Origin: Cerasicoccus arenae
GTDB lineage: Bacteria > Verrucomicrobiota > Verrucomicrobiia > Opitutales > Cerasicoccaceae
DNA length: 58,947 nucleotides
Direction of reading: 5' to 3'
NCBI RefSeq assembly: GCF_014651635.1
Contig: NZ_BMXG01000025.1
Location: 1 to 58,947 of the forward strand
Below are positions 1 to 11,100 of the stretch, piece by piece. Both the position numbers and the translations under genes were made by a program. Each line of letters opens with the position of its first letter. The stretch's first letter is position 1. The notes beneath the pieces were generated by a model. It was not told the origin of the DNA, did no database searches, and saw nothing but the letters and a program-made list of their open reading frames with translations.

Positions 1-30
1 CCAACCCCATAACCCTCCCCCCCCTCACTC

Positions 31-936
31 ATGGAACCCATCCAATATTTCAATCGCTACACCGGCCAAATCGAGACCGAGCAAGTTTTCGGCGAACAAT
101 GGCTAGCCTGGGCCTACGGCACGCCGCTAGGCCGGCTGACCGTAGAACTCGCCGCCAAGCGCGTGTGGTTCTCCCGTTGGTATGGCTGGAAAATGAGCCG
201 CCGAACCAGCGCAAGCCGCGTATTCCCGTTCATCAAGCAATATGGCTTGGACATCGCAGAGTTCCGCAAGCCGCCGGACTATTTTGCGAGTTTCAACGAC
301 TTCTTTACCCGCCAACTCAAAGACGAGGCGCGCCCCATCGACAACGATCCCGCCAGCGTGGTCTTCCCCGCCGATGGCAGGCATTTGGGCTGGGCGGACT
401 CCTCGGCGGTCAACCAAGTATTCGTCAAGGGCCAGTCCTTCGACTTAGACGCCCTGCTCGGCGACTCAGCACTGGCCTCAAAATTCCGCGGCGGCGCTCT
501 AGTGCTCTCCCGCTTGTGCCCGACCGATTATCACCGTTTTCATTTCCCGGCTGAAGGCGTGCCTGACGCCCCCCGCCAAAGCCCACGTACCATCCCCGGC
601 CCCCTGTATTCCGTCAACCCCGTGGCCCTCCGCCAGCGCATCGAAATCTTTTGGACCAACCGCCGCGTGGTAACAATCCACCACAGCGAGAACCACGGAG
701 ACATTGCCTTGATCGAAGTCGGCGCAACCTGCGTGGGCTCTATCCAGCAAACACATGTCCCCGGCCAATGGACGGCCAAAGGCGGCGAAAAAGGTTATTT
801 TGCCTTTGGTGGCTCCAGCACAATCACGCTTTTCGAGCCGGGAAAGATCGTTCTGGATGAAGACTTACGGGCCCATACCGCAGCCGGACGCGAGCTTTAC
901 GCCCGCATGGGCGACCGGATGGGCCAATCTGCCTAG
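31..936 (+). CDS. psd: Phosphatidylserine decarboxylase proenzyme
   Basis: Converts phosphatidylserine to phosphatidylethanolamine at the inner membrane, the last step of PE synthesis. The 301-residue product shows the family triad: Asp115 in FPADGR, His168 in the DYHRFHFP stretch, and the self-cleavage site GGSST (Gly261-Ser262), where the serine becomes the pyruvoyl group of the small subunit. The N-terminal FNRYTG stretch and the overall length fit the Clostridium/Chlamydia-like Psd branch. The sequence before the start is C-rich with no Shine-Dalgarno. The gene is convergent with the ADP-ribosylglycohydrolase gene; no terminator hairpin was found in the 49-base gap. Confidence 0.93.
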   Translation: MEPIQYFNRYTGQIETEQVFGEQWLAWAYGTPLGRLTVELAAKRVWFSRWYGWKMSRRTSASRVFPFIKQYGLDIAEFRKPPDYFASFNDFFTRQLKDEARPIDNDPASVVFPADGRHLGWADSSAVNQVFVKGQSFDLDALLGDSALASKFRGGALVLSRLCPTDYHRFHFPAEGVPDAPRQSPRTIPGPLYSVNPVALRQRIEIFWTNRRVVTIHHSENHGDIALIEVGATCVGSIQQTHVPGQWTAKGGEKGYFAFGGSSTITLFEPGKIVLDEDLRAHTAAGRELYARMGDRMGQSA

Positions 937-985
937 TGCCCACGGAACCGCCAACCTTGCCAAGAAATGTATGGCCGAATGGGAC

Positions 986-1942
986 TTACTTACCCGCCAT
1001 TTCGCGAGAGGCCGTGTAAAGCCGTTCCGCCAGCCGGATGATTTTCTTCCGGTAGACAATCGTGTCGCGCCAGGCATCAGGAATCCCACCAATGCCATAG
1101 TATGCCCCCGCCAGCTGGCCATAGACGGCAGCGGTGGTATCGGCATCCTCACCCAAGTTAACCGCAGCTAACGCACCATCGGCGAAATTGTTTGTGCTAG
1201 CAAAGGCCCACATCGCGGCTTCAAGACAGGCAACGACCTCCCCCCTCCCCCGTATGGCCGGAGGGGCTTTATCCCAATAAGAACCTCTGGCAACCGACTC
1301 AATCTCGCCAGTCAAGGGCTGGCTCAACCAGCTACCGCGCACTGGTGAATAACCAGGCATCAGCAACTCTTCCTTACTCACGCCCTGAACGGCACCCACA
1401 ATGAGCGCGCCAAAATAACGACAAGCGTCGATGCAAAGCCTCGTGGCATGCGTCAAGCGACTGCTCTCACCAGACATCAAAAGCGCCTCCTTAGGCTGCT
1501 CCATATAATAGAGCGGTACCGGTGCCAAACGCATCAGGGAACCATTGCTAGAGCTGGCCTCCGAGGTCAGTCCAGCAAAGGGAGCACCTTCGGCCTCATA
1601 ATATTCGATCGCCGCACGAGTAGTCGCACCAATGCCAAACGCCGCCTCACGGCAGCTCCAATAGCCCGCCCGCCACCACTGGCGAATGCGGTCCATAGCG
1701 TCAGGTGCGTCAAAGCCGTTACGAGCCACAAGGCTCTCGGCCAAGCACATCGCTAACGAAGTGTCATCCGTCCATTCTCCGGGCTCGATCTGGTGAAAAC
1801 CGCCCCCGGAAAAGTTGCTTACTTTTGGAAACATGCCCGGCGCGAGTCCTTCCACCGGTGCCCCAAGCGCGTCCCCAATGGCCAAGCCCAACAGACTGCC
1901 GTAGTAACGTTCGAGTGGATCCATCCCTTCCGCCATACCCAC
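986..1942 (-). CDS. ADP-ribosylglycohydrolase family protein
   Basis: A 318-residue member of the DraG/ARH family, which hydrolyses ADP-ribose from proteins or related substrates with a binuclear Mg/Mn centre. Visible signatures are SLLGLAIGDALG near the N-terminus, the metal-binding EWTDDTS, NGSLMR in the middle, and NLGEDADTTAAVYGQLAGA near the C-terminus, which carries the second Asp pair. No ADP-ribosyltransferase partner is nearby, so the substrate cannot be predicted. The start could equally be Met3 or Met7 (MDPLERYYGSLLG). It may also be a crystallin-like or metabolite hydrolase of the same fold. Confidence 0.88.
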   Translation of the reverse strand: MGMAEGMDPLERYYGSLLGLAIGDALGAPVEGLAPGMFPKVSNFSGGGFHQIEPGEWTDDTSLAMCLAESLVARNGFDAPDAMDRIRQWWRAGYWSCREAAFGIGATTRAAIEYYEAEGAPFAGLTSEASSSNGSLMRLAPVPLYYMEQPKEALLMSGESSRLTHATRLCIDACRYFGALIVGAVQGVSKEELLMPGYSPVRGSWLSQPLTGEIESVARGSYWDKAPPAIRGRGEVVACLEAAMWAFASTNNFADGALAAVNLGEDADTTAAVYGQLAGAYYGIGGIPDAWRDTIVYRKKIIRLAERLYTASREMAGK

Positions 1943-2002
1943 ACTGTAAGCTAAGTCAGTGCCAATTCAAGAACGGAAAATCCGCCCCCCCTGAGCAAAC
2001 CA

Positions 2003-2290
2003 CTACGTTTTCGGCATTTCACACAGTTCGGCTGAGCCGCCATGCACGAGAACCGGATGTTGCTTGAGCAAATCTACGATTTGCTGCTTATTCTCGGCAT
2101 CAAAACGCATGTAACCGACAATGTGATCGGAGGACGGAGCCGAGGGCTCCCCTAGCATACAGCGTTCCCCAATAGCGCTACCACCATTGAACAATCCACT
2201 TGCTCGAGCCGCGCAAAAAAAGGTTTCCCATTCCTCCGCAGTCGATTGTGTTTTCGCGTTTCCGTGGATGAACAGGATATATTGTTTCAT
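2003..2290 (-). CDS. YCII-like small protein coupled to thrS
   Basis: A 95-residue protein whose start overlaps the thrS stop as ATGA, so translation is probably coupled. It begins MKQYILFIHG and ends GGSAELCEMPKT, a pattern like the YCII-related dimeric ferredoxin-fold proteins that end in a Gly-rich strand plus an E(L/I)xExP tail. Function is unknown; the family includes putative dehydratases or small-molecule binders. Co-transcription with a tRNA synthetase gives no clear functional hint. The family assignment is by eye and moderate. Confidence 0.7.
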   Translation of the reverse strand: MKQYILFIHGNAKTQSTAEEWETFFCAARASGLFNGGSAIGERCMLGEPSAPSSDHIVGYMRFDAENKQQIVDLLKQHPVLVHGGSAELCEMPKT

Positions 2291-4209
2291 AGCGAATTCC
2301 CCTCTGCCAACGCTTTAGCAGCTATCTTTGATTTAAGTGTGGCAATGGCTTCGTCCACTGAAACCGTGCCTTCAATACCCTTGCCAATGCGAGAGCGGAT
2401 CGAGACATTTCCAGCTTCGGCCTCCTTCTCGCCACAAACGAGCATGACTGGAACGTGGTCCATCTCGGCACGACGGATCTTGGCACCGAACTTTTCGTCA
2501 TGGCGGTCAATACTAGCCCGAATACCTGCGTCTTTGAGCTTGGCCAAAAGATCGTTGGCGTAATCGGCTGTCTTGTCCGAGATCGGTAACACACGGACCT
2601 GCTCCGGCGAAAGCCAGAGCGGAAAATTGCCCGCAAAGTGTTCGATCAGCACGCCGCAGAAGCGTTCCATCGAGCCGAAAGGAGCGCGGTGGATCATCAC
2701 TGGGTGGTGCGGCTGATTATCTGCGCCGATGTAGGACAGGTCAAAGCGGACAGGCAGCACATAGTCGATCTGCACGGTGCCGAGTTGCCATTCGCGGCCA
2801 ATGACGTCCTTGACCACGAAGTCGATCTTCGGACCGTAGAAAGCCGCCTCTCCAGGCTCCTCGGTGAATGGTACGCCAAGGGTGCTGGCGGCACGGCGAC
2901 AGGCATCTTCTGCCTTATCCCATTTTTCGGCGTCGCCGGTAAACTTGCTGCTATCAGGATCACGCAGCCCAACGCGTACGCGGTAGTCATGCATGCCAAG
3001 CGTGGTAAGCACCGTTTTGACGAGAGACAGGCAGCCCATCACCTCGTCGCTGACTTGATCCTCGGTGCAAAAAATGTGGGCGTCGTCCTGGGTGAAACCG
3101 CGCACGCGGGTCATCCCGTTTAATTCACCAGACTGCTCCCAGCGATAAACGGTGCCAAATTCCGCCAAACGTAACGGCAGATCACGATACGAGTGCTGCT
3201 GAGAGGCAAAAATCTTGATATGGTGCGGACAGTTCATCGGCTTCAGCATGAAACCATCCAGAAGCTTGGTCGGGTCCATCGTGCGTTCGATGCCGATAGT
3301 TTCGCGGCCAGTGCGGCGATTGATTTCCTCCGCAAAATGCGGGGAAACGGCTTCCAGCCGCGCCGTCAGTTCGGCGCAGGAGCATCCCTCGTGTGCAATG
3401 CGTTCGAGGGCATCTGGCTCAGCGATGGCGGGGAATTGCGATTCCTTATAATACGGAAAATGGCCCGAAGTTTTGTAAAGCGCGAGCTTGCCGATGTGCG
3501 GTGTGAAAACCTGATCGTAGCCCTGTTTACGGAGTTCGTCGCCAATGAACGTCTGGAGTTCTTGCCGGATAATGGAGCCTTTGGGTGTCCAAAGGATCAA
3601 GCCTTGGCCGACGTCTTCATCGATAACAAATAGTTTCAGATCTCGACCGATCTTGCGGTGATCACGGGCCTTTGCCTGCTCAAGCGCGTCAAGGTATTGC
3701 TCCAATTCTTCCTTGTTGGGGAATGCTGTGCCGTAAATGCGCTGAAGCTGCTTATTCTTCTCGTTACCACGATGGTAGGCACCAGCAATACTCAGTAGCT
3801 TGAAGGCCTTAATCTTCTTCGTGTAATTGACATGGGAGCCGGCACACAGGTCAATGAACTCACCGTTGCGGTAAAACGAAATCGCATCACCCTCGGGAAT
3901 GTCTGCGAGACGGCCGAGCTTGTAGCGCTCCTGCCCACAGCCTTTGATAATTTCCACGGCCTCGTCGCGGGTGACTTCCTGACGCTCGAAACGCTGGTTT
4001 TCCTTGATGACGCTTTTCATCTCGGCCTCGATCTTTTCGAGGTCTTCAGCGCTCAACTTCTGGTCGAGGTCGAGGTCGTAATAAAAACCGTTATCTGTGG
4101 GTGGCCCGATGTCGAGCTTGGCCTCGGGAAAGAGGCGCAGTACTGCGGTCGCCAGCACGTGAGACGCACTGTGCCGCAACTCTTCGAGCGGAGTCATCTG
4201 GGCTTTCAT
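2287..4209 (-). CDS. thrS: Threonyl-tRNA synthetase lacking the TGS domain
   Basis: Charges tRNA-Thr. The preferred start is the ATG at 4209 (MKAQMTPLEELRHSASH), 15 codons inside the longest frame, giving 640 residues. The N2 editing domain starts almost at once and keeps its HSASH (HxxxH) and CAGSH (CxxxH) motifs, so Ser-tRNA editing should work. Class II motifs are present: YRWEQSGEL with MTRVRGFTQDDAHIF (motif 2 region) and MIHRAPFGSMERFCGVLIE (motif 3). The anticodon-binding domain occupies the last ~110 residues. Two oddities: the usual ~60-residue TGS domain is missing, and a ~55-residue insertion lies between the HFPYYKESQFP stretch and MLKPMNCPHH in the catalytic core. A sigma70-like promoter lies upstream. 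Confidence 0.95.
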   Translation of the reverse strand: MKAQMTPLEELRHSASHVLATAVLRLFPEAKLDIGPPTDNGFYYDLDLDQKLSAEDLEKIEAEMKSVIKENQRFERQEVTRDEAVEIIKGCGQERYKLGRLADIPEGDAISFYRNGEFIDLCAGSHVNYTKKIKAFKLLSIAGAYHRGNEKNKQLQRIYGTAFPNKEELEQYLDALEQAKARDHRKIGRDLKLFVIDEDVGQGLILWTPKGSIIRQELQTFIGDELRKQGYDQVFTPHIGKLALYKTSGHFPYYKESQFPAIAEPDALERIAHEGCSCAELTARLEAVSPHFAEEINRRTGRETIGIERTMDPTKLLDGFMLKPMNCPHHIKIFASQQHSYRDLPLRLAEFGTVYRWEQSGELNGMTRVRGFTQDDAHIFCTEDQVSDEVMGCLSLVKTVLTTLGMHDYRVRVGLRDPDSSKFTGDAEKWDKAEDACRRAASTLGVPFTEEPGEAAFYGPKIDFVVKDVIGREWQLGTVQIDYVLPVRFDLSYIGADNQPHHPVMIHRAPFGSMERFCGVLIEHFAGNFPLWLSPEQVRVLPISDKTADYANDLLAKLKDAGIRASIDRHDEKFGAKIRRAEMDHVPVMLVCGEKEAEAGNVSIRSRIGKGIEGTVSVDEAIATLKSKIAAKALAEGNSL

Positions 4210-4247
4210 GGGATTTACTTCGTTTGAGCTTTCAGAAAAAGCAGAGG

Positions 4248-4276
4248 ATAACAATGGATTCCGCTGTCGCTGTCAA
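4248..4276 (-). promoter_or_regulatory. Predicted sigma70 promoter of thrS
   Basis: On the minus strand TTGACA (4271-4276) is followed after exactly 17 bases by TGTTAT (4248-4253), about 38 bases before the preferred thrS start at 4209. The -35 is perfect and the -10 matches four of six consensus bases. The position supports the internal start, because the longest frame's start at 4254 would overlap the -10. Confidence 0.5.
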
Positions 4277-4371
4277 CCTGTGTCCACCCCATTACGGCAC
4301 CTAAATTGCTACTTTCCGCATTTGACGCGGCGTTTTGTGCCGTTACCATGTGGCGTAATCTCCTGCCATTT

Positions 4372-5046
4372 ATGAAAGTTCATTATTTCGCAACAGCCCT
4401 AATCGGCGCAATCTGTATTTCGGGTTGCACACAGCAACACGATGACCCGGCGCTAGCCGGATTCCACTCAACAATGCTAGGTGACGCTGGCGTGTTCTCA
4501 ATCAAGGACGCTGATGCCCTAAAGGGCTACGATTCGATTTATATCAAATCGGTGACGGCAAATCCCTCCGCTGGAGCACGTAATTTGGATCCCAGTGAGA
4601 TTGCGGCCTTGGAATATGCTCTGCAAGGTGCGATCAAAAGCCACATCGGCGGAGCCCTACCCATCGTAGAATCACCAAGTGTAAACAGCCTGAGTTTGGT
4701 GGCGACAATCAATGAAGTCGAAGGACTGTCTCCACTTAACGGTGCCACCATCACGGCCAATAACCTTGCAGATAACGCTAATCATTATGGAGCCGGTGCA
4801 GCAGCAGGCATAGGAACCTTTGACAGCCAAATCTCCGGCTCAACCTTGCGAGTCAGCCGTATCCAAGTGAAAATAGAACTACTTGGCTCCAATGGGGAAA
4901 TGCTCGCAGTGTTCTCTGACAGCAATTTCGGCAGTGATATCGAATACAGTGCCAGCGGTATAACCAACTGGTCGCGGGTATCGGACGCATTTAACCGCTG
5001 GTGCAACGAACTTGGCAGCCAGTTAGCTAATGCGACAGCTAAATAG
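4372..5046 (+). CDS. Putative lipoprotein, DUF3313-like
   Basis: Starting at 4372 (MKVHYFATALIGAICISGC) the product has a clean lipoprotein signal peptide with lipobox ISGC, then ~205 residues. The layout resembles the DUF3313-type secreted lipoproteins: a YDSIYIKSV strand, a helix following DPSEIAALEYAL, a strand with LSLVATINEVEG, and RVSRIQVKIELLGSNGEML near the end. That pattern is common in periplasmic lipoproteins that tally an outer-membrane component. No enzymatic residues are evident. Upstream in-frame starts would bury the signal peptide. It is divergent from thrS and ends just before a bidirectional terminator. Confidence 0.75.
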   Translation: MKVHYFATALIGAICISGCTQQHDDPALAGFHSTMLGDAGVFSIKDADALKGYDSIYIKSVTANPSAGARNLDPSEIAALEYALQGAIKSHIGGALPIVESPSVNSLSLVATINEVEGLSPLNGATITANNLADNANHYGAGAAAGIGTFDSQISGSTLRVSRIQVKIELLGSNGEMLAVFSDSNFGSDIEYSASGITNWSRVSDAFNRWCNELGSQLANATAK

Positions 5047-5082
5047 ATTATTCAGCCACGATATCTTAAGTCTCCGCTTATC

Positions 5083-5119
5083 AAAAAAACCGCAATGCAT
5101 CGTGCATTGCGGTTTTTTT
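5083..5119. terminator. Bidirectional rho-independent terminator
   Basis: A perfect 17-bp inverted repeat (AAAAAAACCGCAATGCA, loop TCG, then its complement) ends in a T-run on both strands. It lies between the convergent lipoprotein gene and the giant phosphoesterase gene and would stop transcription from both. Confidence 0.9.
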
Positions 5120-5165
5120 ATAAATAGAAGGAATTACGGGGTCGGACCGAATTTCCGATTCGGCA

Positions 5166-8100
5166 TTACTCCTCAGTAACTCCGCGAATAATCTGCCATT
5201 TGTAGAATGATTGCCCCTCACCAATCGGCAATATGCGCTCGACTGGAACTCCCGACGGAGACCAATTTTCAAGGTCCTGACTCTGCCATAGTTGAATGCT
5301 CACTTCGACTTCAGTGCCGTTAGCATTGAAAATCGATTCGGCACCGAATCCACCCAGAGCATCGCGGGTGTATAGGCCCCACTCGGATTGTGCGTCATGG
5401 CTATTGATCAACGCGGCAATCAAGCTATCTCGTAAATCGTTATTAGGGCTGAGAGGATCTAAGCCGTGATCGACTTCAACTCCGTCGTCGAACAGGTCAC
5501 CATCCGTGTCAGCCAGCAACGGGTTCGTTTGCTCAGCTTGCTCTTCAATGTTCGTGAGACCATCGTTATCGGGGTCATCACTCGCAGAGTAATCCAAGGA
5601 ACCAAAACGTTCTAATTCCCAGCTATCGGACAGCCCATCCTTATCAGTATCGATGATATTCATCGCGATTGCGAAATCGCCCTGATAGTCGAGTCGAGCC
5701 CACACCTGATTACTATCCACATCCACACCCCAAGAGCCGACTGGGTCAGAGGCCAAAGGAGCGCGTAGCAATGGATCTGTGGCAGCAGTTCCGAGAATCG
5801 CCTTGGTTGCATTCAGCCAATTACCTGGATCAGCATCGCCAGTATCTTCGTCTAAGAAAGCAACAATCGTCAGGGCCTCCTCAATTGCAGGAGACATAGC
5901 GCCGTCGTCGTAATCAAGAACCAGTGTGTATGCGTCGCAACGGTTGCGACCCGGTGTTTCACGCATACCATTCAAGCTCACGATATCAGAGACGATATCC
6001 CGACCATCGGCAGCATACCAATCATCACGTTTCCACCAACCAGTTGTGATGTTGCGATACTGACCAAACGAAGTCGAACCGTAAGAATGCGTCGTCGCAT
6101 CACTGTTAACACCGTCAATGACTCGGACACTTGTTCCGAGGAAACCTTCCACTTCCGGCGCGCTATCCATGATGTTGCGATCATTGTAATTTTCACCCGA
6201 TGCAACAGTGAACTGTAAGCCATTACGCGAGTAGGTGTAGGCGTCCCAGACCGACCAGTCATTGAATGTTCCATTACCATCAGTGTCCGGCGACATGTAT
6301 GTCTCAACACTTACAAACGGCCCATTGATCGTCACCAGCAAATAGGCGATCGGACGTCCGGCAATCGTCGTACTGTCGATCAGGCAATTAATATGCTGAT
6401 CTTCGACAGGGCTACGGCTCAGTGCGTAGAATTTTTCCGACGCCGAACCGCAAGTGAAGTTGAACATATAAGGCTTGTTGCTATCGCTCAAGTTGATCGC
6501 CATCGAGCGGTCATAGATGTGATTATGCCCACTGAACCAACCATCAATTTCATATTGTTTGCCCGCTTCGATATACGGCTCTGAGCCTCCAGAAACGAAC
6601 TCGCTCATCGCTGGGTGAAGGGCTGAAGCAAACAAACCGGAGTGTGAAAATCCGAAGATATGCGCACTTGGATTCGTGCTACGAATCTCAGCGAATTTTT
6701 CAGCAACCCAGTTGGAATAATTCTCAGCTGCACCACCGTTCCATTGGTCAACCGCGACGAAGAAGGTGTCATGACCAGCATCGTAGACATAGCAGAAGTT
6801 GCTATTATTCGGCGAAGATTCACTACCACCCGGGACGTCACTCGGATCAATGACCGCCCCATCACCTGAGAACAGGTATGGAAACGCTGCCGCCCAAGCC
6901 GACACATTGCTGGAAGTATGCTGATAGGCGTTGGAGTCATGATTGCCACGCACTGGATAATATCCAATGCCATTCTCGGCCAATGGATTGACGAGCAAAG
7001 CCTTCAAGTCTTCCAACTGAGCAAACTTCGTATCGCCATTGGAACTGTTACCATCCGTGATATCACCCACATGAATGATGAACTTCGGCGCATGTGCGAT
7101 AAACTGTGCAGCGATCGCACTGGCTTCATCGACTGGCACCCCGTTCGTGCTTCCCTGTGTGTCAGGAATAACACCGAAGACCAACGCTTCGTCATTACCA
7201 GGCATCGAAGCGCGCGCTAGTTCAGCAGGCTCATCAACAAAGATATGTAACTCCGCCGTTGTCCGCCCATCGTCGTTATCAGTAACGGCGACGATAAATA
7301 CGTTTAAGCCGACGTCTGTCACTCCAGGCGTGCCACTCAACGATCCATCAGGATCAATGGTCAGCCAGTCCGAGCCACTAACCTTACTGAAGAACATCTC
7401 ATCACCGTCGGCATCACTAGCTTGATCCGCAATCGAAGCCGCGTAGGCGTCACCTGAACGACCATCCGGTGCGTCGATTTCCTGATTATTGAAGATCGGT
7501 GCATTTGGATCGAGCAGCGAAACAAGGTTCAAGAACAGGTCAAAACCAAGGTCTGAGCTCGTGCCATCGCGATTATGAATTTCCACTGCAAGAACGTTGT
7601 CACCCACGACCAGATAGTCAGGCTCAACCGTAAACTCATAGAAGTTGCTTTCCGCAGAACCAGAAATAATTTCAGAGGAGAATGTCTGATAATCAATCGC
7701 ACCTGCTGGCATATTATCCCGAATGACTTCTTGGCCGTTCAGATAAACGATAACACCGTCATCCCGCAGAATACCGAAATCAAGCGACTTCACCGCATCA
7801 ATATCCGCCACGTCAAAATGTGTGCGGAAGTAATAGGTAATGTGCTTATTCTGGTCATCTGAACCGTAGCTAAGAACGGTTTCTTCATCGCCGTCGCCAA
7901 AGCCCAACTGAGCCGCTCCGGTTGCCCAAGCAGAATCATCAAACGCAACTGCGCTCCATGCCGTCCCTTGGTCCGAACCATCATCAAGATATTTCCAATC
8001 ATAGCCTGCAGCAATCACTTCTTCGCTGATCGTGGGTTGATTCGAATCCTCGTTAATAACTGTCAAGCTCAGGTCAAAGCTTAGGTCTGAACTCGAAGCG

Positions 8101-11100
8101 CTACCGTTGTGCAATTCGACCGCAATCACGTTTGTCCCTACGAGTAGTTGATCCAGTGAAACGGAGAATTCAAAATACGTTTCTTCCTCAGAGCCACTAA
8201 TCGCATTCGAAGCATAGGTCTGATAGCCAACCGCACCGCTTGGCATATTGTCGCGAATGACTTCTTGGCCGTTGAGGTAGATCACGACGCCATCATCACG
8301 CAGGACTTCGAAGAACAGCGATTCAATGCCTTCCAGCGAATCAACTTCAAACGTTTTGCGCAAGTAGGTCGTGACATACTTATTGCCAGAATCCGGACCA
8401 TAGCTAATGACAGTCGTTTCATCACCATCTCCATAACCTAATTGTGCGGCACCGACACTCCAGCCACTGTCGTCGAAATCAACATCCAACCAACCCGTGG
8501 AATCCTGATTGGAGCCGTCATCGAGATAAGCCCAAGTATCTCCCTTTTCGATTACGGTCCCCAACGGTTCGCTGATTGAATCTCCGCTGGCATACGCCGT
8601 AATGTGATCAGGAGAAACGCTGCTGGCAAAAACACGTAGCTCATCGATGAGGCCATTGAATCCGTAGTCCGAGCTAGCGGTCATATTACCAATCCGGAAT
8701 GGACGGTCGGTGCTCAGAGTGCTTTGCAGCGTTTCGATTGTAACTGCAGTGCTAGCGACCTTTTCACCATTAACATAAAGTGCAACTTCTTCGCCAGGAA
8801 CAAAAACACCAGCCACATGCACCCAGCCATCCGTAGTTCCAACTGAACGTGTTGTCAGATTGACCGTGTCAGTCGCCGTGTAACCCGATCCACCAGAAGA
8901 AACTTGGAAGCTTAATTGGTGAGATCCTGAAGTCGTCGTTTTAAGCACGTATTGATCATTACTTGGACCACCAGATTCATCGATACCGGCAATAACTCCG
9001 TAGTTGCTCACCCCTACCGGCTTAACCCAGGCCATAACCGTCACCGCGCCAGTAATGTTTAAAAGCCCGGGTGTTCCCGCAACGACTTCATCACCAGAAA
9101 ATCCAGTAAACTGAAGCGCATTATTTAGCTTACCGGTTGTCCAACTGGTCGAACCTAAGATAGTGCCAGTGAGACCGTTGCCAGAATAATCGCCAGTTTC
9201 GCTGCCGGCACCTTCGTCAAATGGCCAGTAAGCGACCAAACCAGGTGCCTCTCCCTCGATCGCATCTGCTTCACCGGAAGTCGCCGAAGATGTGACCGAC
9301 CAACCAGTCTGCCGACTGGATGCGACTCCTGCAATTCGGTAAGTGTAGGTCGAGTTGGGAACTAGAGACGTGTCCGTATAAGTTGTTACGTCGCCCGCTA
9401 GGCTGCCAGTTACCAATTGAAATTCGCCGCTATCGCCATAGCGACGTTCTAATACCAAGCGATCAAACACTTGACCATCCAGGTTCCAAGTCAGCACGAT
9501 TTCGTTGCCTTCGCCAGTAGTCGAATTCAGGTCAATGATCTGGCCTGTAAGGAAGCCAAGCTCGACCGAAACCACTGCGGACCAATCCGAAGCATTTTCC
9601 GAATCATCCAACGCACGAATCCGATAAAGATATTCCACACCGCTAACAGCATCAGTATCGATATAGCTAACTTGGTCCGCAGTTAATATCGCAACAGTCT
9701 CATAGCTGGTATTCTCACCAACGGTACGCTTTTCCAGCTCAAGTTCGGTGACATCCAAATCTGCGATTACATCCCAACTCAGGCTAACGCCCACTCCACC
9801 ATCAATTGCAGCTAGACCAGTTGGCGTATCCAGGCGAACCAAAGACTCGGTGGGAAAATAAAGCGTGCGGCTCGGCTCCCGGCCTTCACCTTTGACTTCA
9901 ATGCGGTCTGTCCAGATTTCAATCTCGGCGTAAGCGGTGGTATCCGCAGTTTCCACCATGCCTTCAAGATTGATGTAGTGAACACCAGCATTTTCACCGT
10001 ATGCACCGCCATGGTTATGACCATTCATCCATGCACGAACATTTGGATAATCGGCGATCAGATCAATTAATACGCCAGCTTGTGGGCTTATGTGTGCTGT
10101 GCCAGGAGGGTAAACCGGATAATGACTGAAAAGGATAACGGATTCGTTATTCGCTAAGGCCAAGTCTAGCCCATCGCGCAACCAAGCCAGTTGCTCATCA
10201 CTGTGAATGCCGTAGCCAGCATCATTGCCGTCCAACACAAAGAAGCGCCAACCATCGATCGCATAATCATAATAATTCGATGGAATCTTCATCACCTCGA
10301 CAACTTCCGCCAGCGTATGACTACCAATCGACAAGTCATGATTACCCACCACATGATAGGCCGTATGAATGATGTCATCCCAAATGTCCATCATCACAGT
10401 ATAGCTATTGAAATCGTCATCGATAAAGTCGCCCAGACAAATGACGAACTCAAGGTCACGGGCATTAAAATCAGTCACCATTACAGGTAGTTTCTGCAAG
10501 CTGTTGCGATAGTAACGCGATCCAGCCGTAGCAGCATCCTTGTATTGTGGATCGGCCACCGCACCAAATGAAAATAGGTATTCGCCCTCGACGACTACAT
10601 CGCTGTCAGCCAGCTCCTTCAATGCATCTGTGGTAAGCGCTGATCCGTAAACACGCACATCATCGATAGCTCCGTTGAAACCAAATTCCCCGTCACTGGT
10701 CATATTACCAATGCGAAACGGAATGCTCTCGCTCAATGTACTCTGTAGCTCAGTCATCTCCGTAACAGTCTGAGCGACCTGCACGCCATTTACATAGATG
10801 GTTACCGACTCACCGGGAGAAAATACACCAGCTACATGAATCCAACCATCAACATCGGCGGAAGCGCGATCAACAATTGAGATCGAATCAGTGGCAGTTA
10901 CGCCGACTCCACCAGCACCAGTCGCTTGAAAGCTCAAGTAGCTAGTGCCCGATGCAGTCGTCTTAAGCACATACTGATCATTCGCTGCACCACCCGACTT
11001 ATCGATCCCTGCAATGACACCATAGTTACTCATGCCAGCCGGATGAACCCAGGCAGCAACTGTAACTGCACCTGTGAGGTTTAGTTCCGGCTGCGCACCG

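Noticed and set aside
2638-3123. 161-codon plus-strand frame inside thrS
   Set aside because: Antisense shadow of conserved thrS codons.
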